From: Niveispirillum sp943371025
GTDB taxonomy: Bacteria; Pseudomonadota; Alphaproteobacteria; Azospirillales; Azospirillaceae
DNA: 64,000 bases
NCBI GenBank assembly: GCA_943371025.1
Contig: CALRTC020000005.1
Location: 186,001 to 250,000 of the forward strand
Reading direction: 5' to 3'
Notes under the pieces: generated by a model
Database searches by the model: none
What the model was told of the DNA's origin: nothing
Seen by the model: the letters and a program-made list of their open reading frames with translations, nothing else
Translations under genes and position numbers: made by a program
Shown: positions 27,951 to 36,005 of the stretch, piece after piece
Numbering within the stretch: the stretch's first letter is position 1
How the letters are laid out: each line of letters starts with the position of its first letter

Positions 27951-27964
27951 TGGTAGCGCTATCA
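27951..27964. promoter_or_regulatory. LacI-type operator in front of GH3
   Basis: TGGTAGCGCTATCA, a 14-bp near-palindrome with the CG-centred form typical of LacI-family sites. It overlaps the predicted -10 of the GH3 promoter. Confidence 0.75.
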
Positions 27965-27989
27965 TTGCGTGGAAAGGATGGGGTGTCAA
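27961..27989 (-). promoter_or_regulatory. Predicted promoter of GH3
   Basis: On the minus strand, a perfect TTGACA (complement of 27984-27989), a 17-nt spacer, then AATGAT (complement of 27961-27966). The -10 overlaps the LacI-type operator. Confidence 0.6.
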
Positions 27990-28003
27990 TCGTTCAGCGT
28001 CAT

Positions 28004-28015
28004 ACTGGTATGGTA
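28004..28015. promoter_or_regulatory. Candidate GntR-family site upstream of the GH3 promoter
   Basis: ACTGGTATGGTA is also found exactly at 32402-32413, upstream of GH67 and the GntR gene. The core resembles the TTGGTATACCAA-type sites of uronate-responsive GntR regulators. Confidence 0.5.
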
Positions 28016-28128
28016 CGTGATGTGCCGGTTTGGGGTGGCAAGTGGGGCTCACGGCCTGCCGCCCGCGCCACACTGCTTTCCCTGTGGAAGCGGGGAGACG
28101 CGGACGGAAGGCACAGAAGGTGAGGCAA

Positions 28129-28153
28129 CTGTCGTGGCGCCTGGCAACGACAG
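28129..28153 (-). terminator. Possible hairpin after the esterase gene
   Basis: CTGTCGT and ACGACAG form a 7-bp stem with an 11-nt loop, 20 nt downstream of the esterase stop on the minus strand. No U run follows, so this is only a weak terminator candidate. Confidence 0.3.
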
Positions 28154-28172
28154 CCGCCGACGCGAGAGCCCC

Positions 28173-30122
28173 TTACTTCACCCGCGCCTCGAACGGACCG
28201 GCGGGCATGCGCACACCGTCATAGAGGTTGCAGATAGGGCCGTCACCCCAGCAATAGCGCACGCGCACGGCGGGGTCATTGCCCACTTGGATGGTCACCG
28301 TGTCACCCGACAGGCTGGCATCGACATGGCGGCAGCTGCCTGGCGCCTCGTCACACAGCTGGAAGCCGACGGGGCGATTGCTGGCCAGGGCCTGCAGGCT
28401 GCCGTCAATATCGGTGAAGCGGACGGAGATGCTGTCGCCCTGGCGGGTGATTGCGGCGGGGATGGGCCCCGAGGGCGGCACCTTCATGCCGAAAAACACC
28501 GACTGTGCGGCGCGGGCCAGTCGGCGGCCGATGACCTGCTTGTTGGCCGGATGCACATCGTACCAGTCACCCACGCCGATGCCGACAACCAGCCCCGCAT
28601 GTTTGTCGTTCAGCACCGCCTGCCGCTGGGCCGCACGCATGTCGGACCAGCCGCTGTCCACCGGGGTGGTGGTCGGATATCCATATTCCGGAAGCTGCAC
28701 GATCAGGAAGGGCAGGTCGGCCCCGAACTGCGTCCGCCAGGACGCCATCAGCCCGGCCATCAGGCGCGGATAGGCCGCCGCCCGGTCGGTATTGCTTTCC
28801 CCCTGGTACCAGAGGGCGCCGCGCAGGGCCATGGGGCCCAGCGGCGCGATCATGGCATTGTAGAGTGTGCCCAGGCCCGACACCGATTCCCAGGGCGCGC
28901 GCGGTGGGGAGCCGACACCGGTCGGGGCGGCACGGTATTGCCAGGGCCCCGACAGCGGGATACGCGTGCCTTCGGCCAGAACCAGGGCATAGTCTTCGGC
29001 AGGCCCGCGCGGGCCGCCCTCCCCCCACAGATCCAGGATGGCCAGGTTGATGCGGTTCACCCCTTGCTTCAGCGTGCCCGGGGCGATGGCATAGTCGCGG
29101 CCGGCGGCGGGTTCATACAGGCTGCCCACCGGCTGGCCGTTGATCCAGGTGACGTCCAGTTCGTCGATCCGGCCCAGGGTGATGCTGCTGACCTTCTGCG
29201 CCTGATCGGCGGTCAGGGTCACTTCCGTGCGCAGCCACATGACGCCGTCATAGGGGACCAGCTCCGGCACGCCCCAATGTTCCCAGGTGCCCAGCGCGGC
29301 AGGCACGGGCTTGTACCCGTCGCCATCCCTGGCGCCGTCGGTCCAGGGCTGGTCCGTGCCGCCCTTGGCCTTCCACCAGTCCTGCCACTGCTTGGCATAA
29401 AGGGCGGTGCCGGCGGCCCGGTCGCGGTCATAGGTGGACAGCATGTCCAGCCCGTTGCCGAAATTGCCGATGGCCCGCAATTCCTTGCCCCCGGTCCATG
29501 CCTCTGCCGAGGACCCGCCCCAGGCCGATGCGATCAGGCCGACCGGCACATCCACCACCTGCCGCAGATCACGGGCGAAGTAGTAGCAGGCGGCCGACAT
29601 GTCGGACACCGTCTGCGGCGAAACCAGCCGCCAGGAGACGGGCTTGGTCGGCACCGTGCGCGGCGTGTTGGCGAAGTCGCGCTGCACGCCCATGTAGCGG
29701 ATCAGCGGATGGTTGGCCTGGTTGGTCTGGCTCCAGCTGTCCAGGCCCCGGCTGACCGGGAATTCCATATTGGACTGGCCGGAGCAGAGATAGACATCAC
29801 CCACCATCACGTCGCTGGCCGTGGCTTCCGCCGCGCCCGCCTTGGCGGTCAGCACGAAGGGGCCGCCCGCCTTCTGCGCCGGCAGGGTGGCCTGCCAGCG
29901 GCCTTCCTTGTCCGCCTTGGCCTTGGCGCTGACCATGCCCAGGGACACGGTCACCGTGTCGCCCGGCCTGGCAAAGCCATAGACGGGCAGGGGCCGGTCA
30001 CGCTGAAGAACGCCATGATCCTGGAAGACGGGATGCAGCAGGGGGGCGTCGGCGGCAAAGGCCGCCGTGCCGGCCAGAAGGCAGGCCAGCAGGGCAGGGG
30101 CGAGGGCACGCTTCAAGGTCAT
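28173..30122 (-). CDS. Sialate O-acetylesterase-family carbohydrate esterase, probably acting on acetylated xylan
   Basis: 649 aa from the ATG at 30122, which overlaps the GH67 stop as ATGA. A longer frame upstream lies inside the GH67 gene. Seen: a Sec signal peptide (ALAPALLACLLAGTAAFA), an N-terminal Ig-like region (LPVYGFARPGDTVTVSLG), the SGNH block GDVYLCSGQSNMEFP with the catalytic serine, and LWYQGESNT. The aspartate/histidine pair is in DVHPANKQ. A jelly-roll insertion lies at about residues 220-360. Family members remove acetyl groups from sugars. Direct coupling to an alpha-glucuronidase points to acetyl groups on glucuronoxylan rather than sialic acid. It is the second gene of the GH67 operon. 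Confidence 0.88.
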   Translation of the reverse strand: MTLKRALAPALLACLLAGTAAFAADAPLLHPVFQDHGVLQRDRPLPVYGFARPGDTVTVSLGMVSAKAKADKEGRWQATLPAQKAGGPFVLTAKAGAAEATASDVMVGDVYLCSGQSNMEFPVSRGLDSWSQTNQANHPLIRYMGVQRDFANTPRTVPTKPVSWRLVSPQTVSDMSAACYYFARDLRQVVDVPVGLIASAWGGSSAEAWTGGKELRAIGNFGNGLDMLSTYDRDRAAGTALYAKQWQDWWKAKGGTDQPWTDGARDGDGYKPVPAALGTWEHWGVPELVPYDGVMWLRTEVTLTADQAQKVSSITLGRIDELDVTWINGQPVGSLYEPAAGRDYAIAPGTLKQGVNRINLAILDLWGEGGPRGPAEDYALVLAEGTRIPLSGPWQYRAAPTGVGSPPRAPWESVSGLGTLYNAMIAPLGPMALRGALWYQGESNTDRAAAYPRLMAGLMASWRTQFGADLPFLIVQLPEYGYPTTTPVDSGWSDMRAAQRQAVLNDKHAGLVVGIGVGDWYDVHPANKQVIGRRLARAAQSVFFGMKVPPSGPIPAAITRQGDSISVRFTDIDGSLQALASNRPVGFQLCDEAPGSCRHVDASLSGDTVTIQVGNDPAVRVRYCWGDGPICNLYDGVRMPAGPFEARVK

Positions 30123-32266
30123 TTGCCGTCTCCGGGGGCGGAAGGAAAGGTCAGTGACTGGTAATAGGACAGGGGATGGGCGGGCGGCGCCTCGCCTGCG
30201 GGCAGGGGCAGACCGTTGATCGACTGCCAATAGGCGACGGAGGCATCGCGCCACCACTGCGCCTCCTTCCGCTGAATGGTGAGGAAGGCCTGGATCTGGG
30301 CAAAGCGCTGGGCATCGATGCGGCCCTGCAGTCCCTTCCAGGTGGCGATCATGCCATCGACGGCGGCGAGACCGCTTCCATAGCGATGCAGCAGCTCGGT
30401 CCAGACAGTGCGGCCCGTCGGCAGTTTCTGATCCCAGCGCAGATGATGGAACCAGAGCAGCAGGTCGGTCGGGGTCGTTTCCATCCGGTCGAACCGGCCG
30501 GCCAGCGGCCGTGCATACTGGTCCACAGCCCTGCTGCCGCGGCGCGTGCGGTCGAAGCCGATGCCATCCTTGTCGGCGCGGTGGTAATAGACCGAGGTCC
30601 AGTCGGCACGCGGGCCGCCCGCCGTCCAGGGCGCGGGGCCATAATGGTGACCGCGACCCATCAGATGATGCAGGCCCAGCGGGGTCATGTAATCCACCAC
30701 GGCCGGGCGCGACGCCATCATCATGGATGTGACCGGCTCGACAATGGCGGGATCGGCGCCGAAGGTGGCCGCCGCCCATTCGCGCGCGATGGCATCGGCC
30801 GACAGGTCGTGATCCCAGGCCAGCCTGCCATAGGCATACCAGTTGGCCTGATCGAAGATGGAGCCCGTCCAGTTCCGGTCGCTGCCGATATTGGCGACAC
30901 CGGCCATGGCCGACAGGGCGTGGCGGTCCAGGCCGCCATCGACGATGCGGGCCACCGTGGAGCCCGCCTTGGGCCGGAAAGTGTCGGCGTCCAGCGCTTC
31001 CTTATAGAGGGGGGCCAGATAGGCCAGATGCGTGGCGAAGCCCAGATATTCCTTGGTGATCTGGAATTCCATCATCAGCTTTGTCTTCGGCATGGCACCG
31101 AATAGCGGATGGAAGGGCTCCCGTGGCTGGAAATCCAGGGGGCCGTTCTTCACCTGCACCAGCACATTGTCGCGGAATTTCCCGTCCAGCGGTACAAACT
31201 CCGTATAGGCCTGCTTGACCCGGTCGTCGGGTGTCTCATGGCTGTAGACGAAGGCCCGCCACATGACGATGCCGCCATGTGGGGCCAGGGCGTCGGCCAG
31301 CATGTTGGCCCCGTCGGCATGGGTGCGGCCATAATCCTGCGGCCCCGGCTGGCCTTCGGAATTGGCCTTGACCAGAAAGCCGCCGAAATCGGGGATCACC
31401 TGATAAATCTCATCCGCCTTGGCTTTCCACCAGGCGGCGACGGCGGGGTCCAGCGGATCGGCGCTGGGCAGGCCGCCAATTTCCTTGGGTGCTGAAAAGC
31501 GGGCCGTCAGATAGACGCGGATGCCATAGGGCCGGAAGATGCCGGCCAGGGCCGCCACCTTTTCCAGGTAGGGCCGGGTCAGGATGGTGGCGTTGGCATT
31601 CACATTGTTCAGCACCGTGCCATTGATGCCGATCGACGCATTGGCGCGGGCATAGTCGGTATAGCGCGGGTCCTGCCAGTCCGGCAGCGTGTGCCAGTCC
31701 CAGAGCGATTGCCCGGCATAGCCGCGTTCGACATAGCGGTCCAGATTGTCCCAGTGGTTCAGGATGCGGCGGTCGATCTTCGGCACTTCCCGGATGGATA
31801 GCCCGTCCAGCGCCGCCCCCGTCTGCACCAGCCGCAACAGGTGGTAAGCGCCATAGAGCAGGCCCGCGTCGGTTTCGGCAGCCAGGACCGTGCGGTCCTT
31901 CACCCGGCGGATGACATAACCATCGTGGCCCAGTCCCGATACCGGCCCCAGCACGGCCTTGACGGACGCATCCCCCGTCAGCCCGACCAGCAGGGGGGCA
32001 TCGTCGGCCACCACCGGAGCCCGGCCCAGCAATCCCGTCAGGCCGCGCGTCAGTTCTGTCAGGGCGAGGGCGTCGGGGCGGGTGGTGGTGATTCGGGACA
32101 GGGACGCATCGGCGGCCGTCAGGGACGGGCCCGACAGCGGCCGTAACCGCAGCCACAGGTCATAGCCATCCTCGGCCAGGACCGGGGACGCTGACAAGAA
32201 GGCGGCCAGCAACATGAACGGCAGGGCCGGCAGCAAGGCCGCCAGCCGCCTGATCAGGGTACGCAT
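30119..32266 (-). CDS. aguA: GH67 alpha-glucuronidase
   Basis: 715 aa, the normal length for GH67. It removes 4-O-methyl-glucuronic acid from the non-reducing end of xylo-oligosaccharides. Seen: a signal peptide (LLPALPFMLLAAFLSASPVLA), an N-terminal domain (GYDLWLRLRPL, DGYVIRRVKDRTVLAAETDAGLLYGAYHLLRL), and the barrel with RRILNHWDNLD, GINGTVLNNVNAN, GFLVKANSEGQPGPQDYGRTHADGANMLA and VQVKNGPLDFQPREPF. These include the family's catalytic carboxylates. The helical C-terminal dimer domain (GLHHLMGRGHHYGPAPW, LLLWFHHLRWD) follows. The ribosome site GGGAGGAAAC is strong. It is the first gene of a two-gene operon, with a LacI-type operator inside its promoter. Confidence 0.96.
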   Translation of the reverse strand: MRTLIRRLAALLPALPFMLLAAFLSASPVLAEDGYDLWLRLRPLSGPSLTAADASLSRITTTRPDALALTELTRGLTGLLGRAPVVADDAPLLVGLTGDASVKAVLGPVSGLGHDGYVIRRVKDRTVLAAETDAGLLYGAYHLLRLVQTGAALDGLSIREVPKIDRRILNHWDNLDRYVERGYAGQSLWDWHTLPDWQDPRYTDYARANASIGINGTVLNNVNANATILTRPYLEKVAALAGIFRPYGIRVYLTARFSAPKEIGGLPSADPLDPAVAAWWKAKADEIYQVIPDFGGFLVKANSEGQPGPQDYGRTHADGANMLADALAPHGGIVMWRAFVYSHETPDDRVKQAYTEFVPLDGKFRDNVLVQVKNGPLDFQPREPFHPLFGAMPKTKLMMEFQITKEYLGFATHLAYLAPLYKEALDADTFRPKAGSTVARIVDGGLDRHALSAMAGVANIGSDRNWTGSIFDQANWYAYGRLAWDHDLSADAIAREWAAATFGADPAIVEPVTSMMMASRPAVVDYMTPLGLHHLMGRGHHYGPAPWTAGGPRADWTSVYYHRADKDGIGFDRTRRGSRAVDQYARPLAGRFDRMETTPTDLLLWFHHLRWDQKLPTGRTVWTELLHRYGSGLAAVDGMIATWKGLQGRIDAQRFAQIQAFLTIQRKEAQWWRDASVAYWQSINGLPLPAGEAPPAHPLSYYQSLTFPSAPGDGK

Positions 32267-32356
32267 GTTTCCTCCCGTTTCGCCCCATGACGGGCGACCG
32301 TTCCGGCACGGCGTCAGCCAAGCGGGGTCGTTGCCCCGGCACCGGTTCGTGGCGTG

Positions 32357-32385
32357 AATATGATAGCGCTATCAAATTTCTGCAA
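32357..32385 (-). promoter_or_regulatory. Predicted promoter of the GH67 operon
   Basis: On the minus strand, TTGCAG (complement of 32380-32385), a 17-nt spacer and CATATT (complement of 32357-32362). The LacI-type operator occupies the spacer. Confidence 0.5.
32361..32374. promoter_or_regulatory. LacI-type operator in front of GH67
   Basis: TGATAGCGCTATCA, a perfect 14-bp palindrome and the most symmetrical copy in the window. Confidence 0.8.
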
Positions 32386-32393
32386 CAGCCTGC

Positions 32394-32420
32394 TTGACTG
32401 TACTGGTATGGTAGTATACA
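32394..32420 (+). promoter_or_regulatory. Predicted promoter of the gntR-manD-transporter operon
   Basis: TTGACT (32394-32399) and TATACA (32415-32420), with a short 15-nt spacer that contains the GntR-type motif. The short spacing makes this tentative; it would fit an autoregulated promoter. Confidence 0.4.
32402..32413. promoter_or_regulatory. Candidate GntR-family operator in front of its own gene
   Basis: ACTGGTATGGTA, identical to the copy at 28004-28015 and extended here to the imperfect palindrome ACTGGTATGGTAGT. It lies between the divergent GH67 and gntR promoters. Confidence 0.55.
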
Positions 32421-32506
32421 TGAATGGCAACGGCAACAAGGTTGTTAAGATTGCCGCCGGCCCCAACCGTCAAGGATGGGGCACGGATCAAGGATTTCAG
32501 GGAGTG

Positions 32507-33238
32507 ATGCCGGTGGAACGGGACCAGGAACGGCCCGGCTTGCAGCCGATCGACATGGATAGCAGTGAACCGGTGGCGCGCCGCGTCTTCCGGGAATTGC
32601 GCCGCGCCATCGTGCGCATGGTGTTCCTGCCGGGTCAGGCCCTGTCGGAACAGGATATTGCCGACCAGCTGGGCGTGTCGCGCCAGCCGGTGCGGGAAGC
32701 CTTCATCAAGCTGGCCGATGCCGGCCTGTTGCAGATCAAGCCGCAGCGCGGTTCCTTCATCGTCAAAATCTCCGTCCGTCAGGTGTTCGATGCCCGCTTC
32801 GTACGCGAAGCGGTGGAGGTGGCGGTCGTGGCCCGCGCGGCGGCAGAGGCCGGCGCCCGCCATATCGACACCTTCCGCGCCAATCTGAAACAGCAGGAAC
32901 GGGCCATCGCCGACCGGGACCATGGGCGTTTCATGGAACTGGACGAAGCCTTCCACCGGTCCGTCGCCATGTCGGTGGGCTGTGATTATGCCTGGCGCGT
33001 GGTGGAGGAAACCAAGGCGCAGATGGACCGGGTGCGTTATCTGTCCATGACCGATGCCACGCCTCTGGCGCGCCTGGTCAGCCAGCACAATGCCATTGTC
33101 GACGCCATCGCGGCGCACGACGCCCCGGCGGCGCAGGCCGCCATGCAAACCCATCTGCGGGAAATCCTCACCTCCCTGCCGGAGCTGGAGAAGCGGTTCC
33201 CCGCCTTGTTCAACCATGATCTGCCCGGCGACCCCTGA
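32507..33238 (+). CDS. GntR-family (FCD domain) transcriptional regulator, probably uronate-responsive
   Basis: 243 aa from the ATG at 32507, preceded by GGGAG. An upstream in-frame ATG at 32354 lies within the promoter region. Seen: a winged helix-turn-helix at about residues 20-85 (RRVFRELRRAIVRMVFLPGQ, LSEQDIADQLGVSRQPVREA, GLLQIKPQRGSFIVKIS). The helical FCD ligand domain follows, with metal-ligand type residues (MELDEAFHRSVA, LVSQHNAIVDAIAAHD). It leads an operon with mannonate dehydratase 28 nt downstream and the MFS transporter. FCD regulators with such neighbours usually respond to hexuronates. Sites matching at its own promoter and at GH3 suggest it regulates both. Confidence 0.88.
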   Translation: MPVERDQERPGLQPIDMDSSEPVARRVFRELRRAIVRMVFLPGQALSEQDIADQLGVSRQPVREAFIKLADAGLLQIKPQRGSFIVKISVRQVFDARFVREAVEVAVVARAAAEAGARHIDTFRANLKQQERAIADRDHGRFMELDEAFHRSVAMSVGCDYAWRVVEETKAQMDRVRYLSMTDATPLARLVSQHNAIVDAIAAHDAPAAQAAMQTHLREILTSLPELEKRFPALFNHDLPGDP

Positions 33239-33266
33239 CGGGGGCCTGGGCAAAGGGAAGCCCCCG

Positions 33267-34475
33267 ATGCGCATCACCAACGCCTATTGCATCGTCACCT
33301 CGCCGGGACGCAACTTCGTCACGCTGAAGATCGTTACCGACGAAGGGGTGTATGGCATCGGCGACGCCACGCTGAACGGGCGTGAGCTGGCGGTGGAAAG
33401 CTATCTGACCGACCATGTCATCCCCTGCCTGATCGGCCGCGACCCGCACCAGATCGAGGATATCTGGCAGTACCTGTACAAGGGCGCCTATTGGCGCCGC
33501 GGGCCCGTCACCATGTCGGCCATCGCCGCCGTGGACACCGCACTCTGGGACATCAAGGCCAAGGCGGCGAACATGCCGCTGTACCAGTTGCTGGGCGGGA
33601 AAAGCCGTGACGGGGTCATGGTCTATGCCCATGCCAATGGCCGCGACATCCCCGAGGCGCTGGACCGCGTCGCCTATTACCAGGAGAAGGGGTTCAAGGC
33701 CATCCGCGTGCAGACGGGCGTGCCCGGCCTGGACAAGGTCTATGGCGTGCAGAAGGGCGAGGCGTATGAGCCCGCCATCCGCGCCAATGTGCCGGACGAG
33801 ACGCTGTGGGCCACCGAACCCTATCTGGATTATGTGCCCAAGCTGTTCGGGGCCGTGCGTGACAAGTTCGGCTGGGACCTGCATCTGCTGCATGATGTGC
33901 ATCACCGTCTGACCCCGATTGAGGCCGGGCGGCTGGGCCGGTCGCTGGAGCCGTTCCGGCTGTTCTGGATGGAAGACCCGACGCCCGCGGAAAATCAGGA
34001 GGCGTTCCGCCTGATCCGCCAGCATACGACGACGCCCATCGCCGTGGGCGAGGTGTTCAATTCCATCCATGATTGCCGCGAGCTGATCCAGAACCAGCTG
34101 ATCGACTATATCCGCGCCACCGTCGTGCATGCCGGCGGCATCACCCATCTGCGCCGCATCGCCATGCTGGCGGAGCTGTATCAGGTGCGCACGGGCTGCC
34201 ATGGCGCCACCGACCTGTCGCCCGTCTGCATGGGTGCGGCGCTGCATTTCGACAGCTGGGTGCCGAATTTCGGCATCCAGGAATACATGATCCATTCGGC
34301 CGAAACCGATGCCGTGTTTCCGCACGCCTACAGCTACCAGGATGGCTGTCTCTATCCGGGCGAAGCGCCGGGCCATGGTGTGGATATCGACGAGGATCTG
34401 GCCGCGAAATATCCCTACACGCCCGCCTATCTGCCGGTCGCCCGGCTGAAGGACGGGACCATGTGGAACTGGTGA
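33267..34475 (+). CDS. manD: D-mannonate dehydratase, enolase superfamily (ManD type)
   Basis: 402 aa. It dehydrates D-mannonate to 2-keto-3-deoxy-D-gluconate in the cytoplasm, a step of glucuronate breakdown. Seen: an N-terminal capping domain (TSPGRNFVTLKIVTDEGVYG, ATLNGRELAV, YWRRGPVTMSAIAAVD), HANGRDIPEA, the metal-site region HLLHDVHHRLTP, and WMEDPTPAENQEAFRL. Further blocks are TPIAVGEVFNS, QLIDYIRATVVHAGGITHLRR, GCHGATDLSPV and the C-terminus PAYLPVARLKDGTMWNW. These run closely parallel to the characterised Novosphingobium enzyme as I remember it, so high-activity mannonate dehydration is likely. The start is at 33267 after AAGGGAAG. The uronate isomerase and mannonate oxidoreductase that would supply mannonate are not in this window. 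Confidence 0.93.
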   Translation: MRITNAYCIVTSPGRNFVTLKIVTDEGVYGIGDATLNGRELAVESYLTDHVIPCLIGRDPHQIEDIWQYLYKGAYWRRGPVTMSAIAAVDTALWDIKAKAANMPLYQLLGGKSRDGVMVYAHANGRDIPEALDRVAYYQEKGFKAIRVQTGVPGLDKVYGVQKGEAYEPAIRANVPDETLWATEPYLDYVPKLFGAVRDKFGWDLHLLHDVHHRLTPIEAGRLGRSLEPFRLFWMEDPTPAENQEAFRLIRQHTTTPIAVGEVFNSIHDCRELIQNQLIDYIRATVVHAGGITHLRRIAMLAELYQVRTGCHGATDLSPVCMGAALHFDSWVPNFGIQEYMIHSAETDAVFPHAYSYQDGCLYPGEAPGHGVDIDEDLAAKYPYTPAYLPVARLKDGTMWNW

Positions 34476-34483
34476 AATTGACG

Positions 34484-34505
34484 GGAGCGGCGGTGACGCC
34501 GTTCC
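34484..34505 (+). terminator. Possible intra-operon hairpin after manD
   Basis: GGAGCGGCG, loop GTGA, CGCCGTTCC: a 9-bp stem including one G-U pair, just after the manD stop. The short T stretch downstream is weak. It may reduce read-through into the transporter gene. Confidence 0.35.
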
Positions 34506-34591
34506 GGGTTTGTGAATGACCGCCTTGTTCTCCTGCCGTCGCCCCCGGTGACGGTAAACGCTCCTGCTTTGCCGGAAGGAACGTGCAGCGC

Positions 34592-35848
34592 ATGTCCGCC
34601 CCCACCCGCCTTGGCCGACGCTGGATCGTCGTGGCGCTGCTGTTCGCAGCCACGGTGATCAATTATGTCGACCGGCAGATGCTGGGCCTGCTGAAGCCGT
34701 CCCTGTCGGTGGAGTTCGGCTGGACGGAGACGGACTACGCGGACATCGTGTTCGTGTTCCAGGCGGCTTATGCCGTCAGTTACCTGCTGTTCGGGCGGTT
34801 CATCGATGTCATCGGTGCGCGCTGGGGTTATGCCCTGACCTTCACAGTCTGGAACCTGGCCCATATCGCGCATGCGGCCGCCACGACGCTGGGCCAGTTC
34901 ATGCTGGCCCGTGCCTTCCTGGGTACGGGCGAGGCGGGAAATTTCCCGGCCGGGCTGAAGGCGGTCGCCGACTGGTTCCCCAAGCGGGAGCGGGCCCTGG
35001 CCGTGGGCGTGTTCAATGCCGGGGCCAATGTCGGGGCCATCATCACGCCGCTGATCGTGCCGGTCATCACCTTTGCCTGGGGCTGGCAGGCGGCGTTCGT
35101 GGTCACGGGCGTGCTGTCCTTTGGCTGGCTGGCGGCGTGGCTGACCTTCTACCGCACGCCAGACCAGCACAGGTCGGTCACGGCCGAGGAACTGGCCCAT
35201 ATCCGGTCCGACGAAGCCGATCCGGTGACGTCCATGGGCTGGGCCGGTCTGCTGCGTCGGCGGGAGACCTGGGCCTATGCGCTGGCCAAGTTCCTGACCG
35301 ATCCGGTCTGGTGGCTGTTCCTGTTCTGGCTGCCGGACTTCCTGAACCGCACCTATGGGCTGGACCTGAAAGGGTTCGGGCCGCCGCTGGTGGCGATCTA
35401 CATCCTGTCGGATGTGGGGTCGGTGGCGGGCGGCTGGCTGTCGTCGCGGCTGATGCGGGGTGGGGTGGGCGTCAATGGCGCGCGCAAGATTGCCATGCTG
35501 GCCTGTGCGGCCTGTGTCCTGCCCGTGGTCTTCGCTACGTCTGCCGCGAACCTGTGGATCGCCGTGCTGATCCTGGGGCTGGCCACGGCCGGGCACCAGG
35601 GATTTTCCGCCAACCTGCTGACCCTGCCATCTGATCTTTTCCCGCGCGCCGCCGTGGCGTCCGTGGTGGGGATCGGCGGCATGGCCGGCGCCGTGGGCGG
35701 GATGCTGATGTCCAAGTTCACGGGCTGGGTGCTGGATACGACCGGCAGCTACACGCCCATCCTGCTGGTGGCGGCCGGCGCCTATCCGCTGGCCCTGTTG
35801 TTTTTGCACCTGCTGTCACCGCGTCTGACGCCGGTGGCAGCCGACTGA
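34592..35848 (+). CDS. MFS transporter, hexuronate/sugar-acid type (ExuT-like)
   Basis: 418 aa from the ATG at 34592; a GTG at 34583 in the same frame is the alternative, and GGAAGGA precedes both. Seen: about 12 membrane segments, the opening WIVVALLFAATVINYVDRQMLG and the loop RFIDVIGARWGY. GTGEAGNFPAGLKAVADWFPKRERALAVG and FLFWLPDFLNRTYGLDLKG are both characteristic of anion:cation symporters for galacturonate, glucuronate and galactonate. It is in an operon with gntR and manD, so import of glucuronate (or methylglucuronate) released by GH67 is the natural role. The exact substrate is inference. Confidence 0.9.
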   Translation: MSAPTRLGRRWIVVALLFAATVINYVDRQMLGLLKPSLSVEFGWTETDYADIVFVFQAAYAVSYLLFGRFIDVIGARWGYALTFTVWNLAHIAHAAATTLGQFMLARAFLGTGEAGNFPAGLKAVADWFPKRERALAVGVFNAGANVGAIITPLIVPVITFAWGWQAAFVVTGVLSFGWLAAWLTFYRTPDQHRSVTAEELAHIRSDEADPVTSMGWAGLLRRRETWAYALAKFLTDPVWWLFLFWLPDFLNRTYGLDLKGFGPPLVAIYILSDVGSVAGGWLSSRLMRGGVGVNGARKIAMLACAACVLPVVFATSAANLWIAVLILGLATAGHQGFSANLLTLPSDLFPRAAVASVVGIGGMAGAVGGMLMSKFTGWVLDTTGSYTPILLVAAGAYPLALLFLHLLSPRLTPVAAD

Positions 35849-35878
35849 CCGACGGTTCGCCGTTGGATTGACACCGGC

Positions 35879-35905
35879 GATCCCCTCCCGGCGGGGGAAG
35901 GGATC
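35879..35905 (+). terminator. Hairpin between the MFS gene and the TonB receptor gene
   Basis: GATCCCCTCCC pairs with GGGAAGGGATC-like sequence (10 of 11 pairs) around a short loop. No T run follows. It may end the gntR-manD-MFS transcript or act as a leader structure. Confidence 0.35.
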
Positions 35906-35915
35906 ACCCTATCGA

Positions 35916-35929
35916 TGGTAGCGCTAACG
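35916..35929. promoter_or_regulatory. LacI-type operator upstream of the xylan-region TonB receptor
   Basis: TGGTAGCGCTAACG, matching 13 of the 14 positions of the window consensus. It lies 77 nt before the receptor ATG. Confidence 0.68.
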
Positions 35930-36005
35930 AGAGTCGGGAGCGCTGCCTGTTCAGAATGATCAAGCCGAAGCGGCCCGCAGTGGCCGCGCATTGGGAGGGA
36001 AGAAC

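Noticed and set aside
25495..30164. Large plus-strand open frames opposite GH3 and the esterase
   Set aside because: They are the reverse of strongly supported GH3 and esterase genes.
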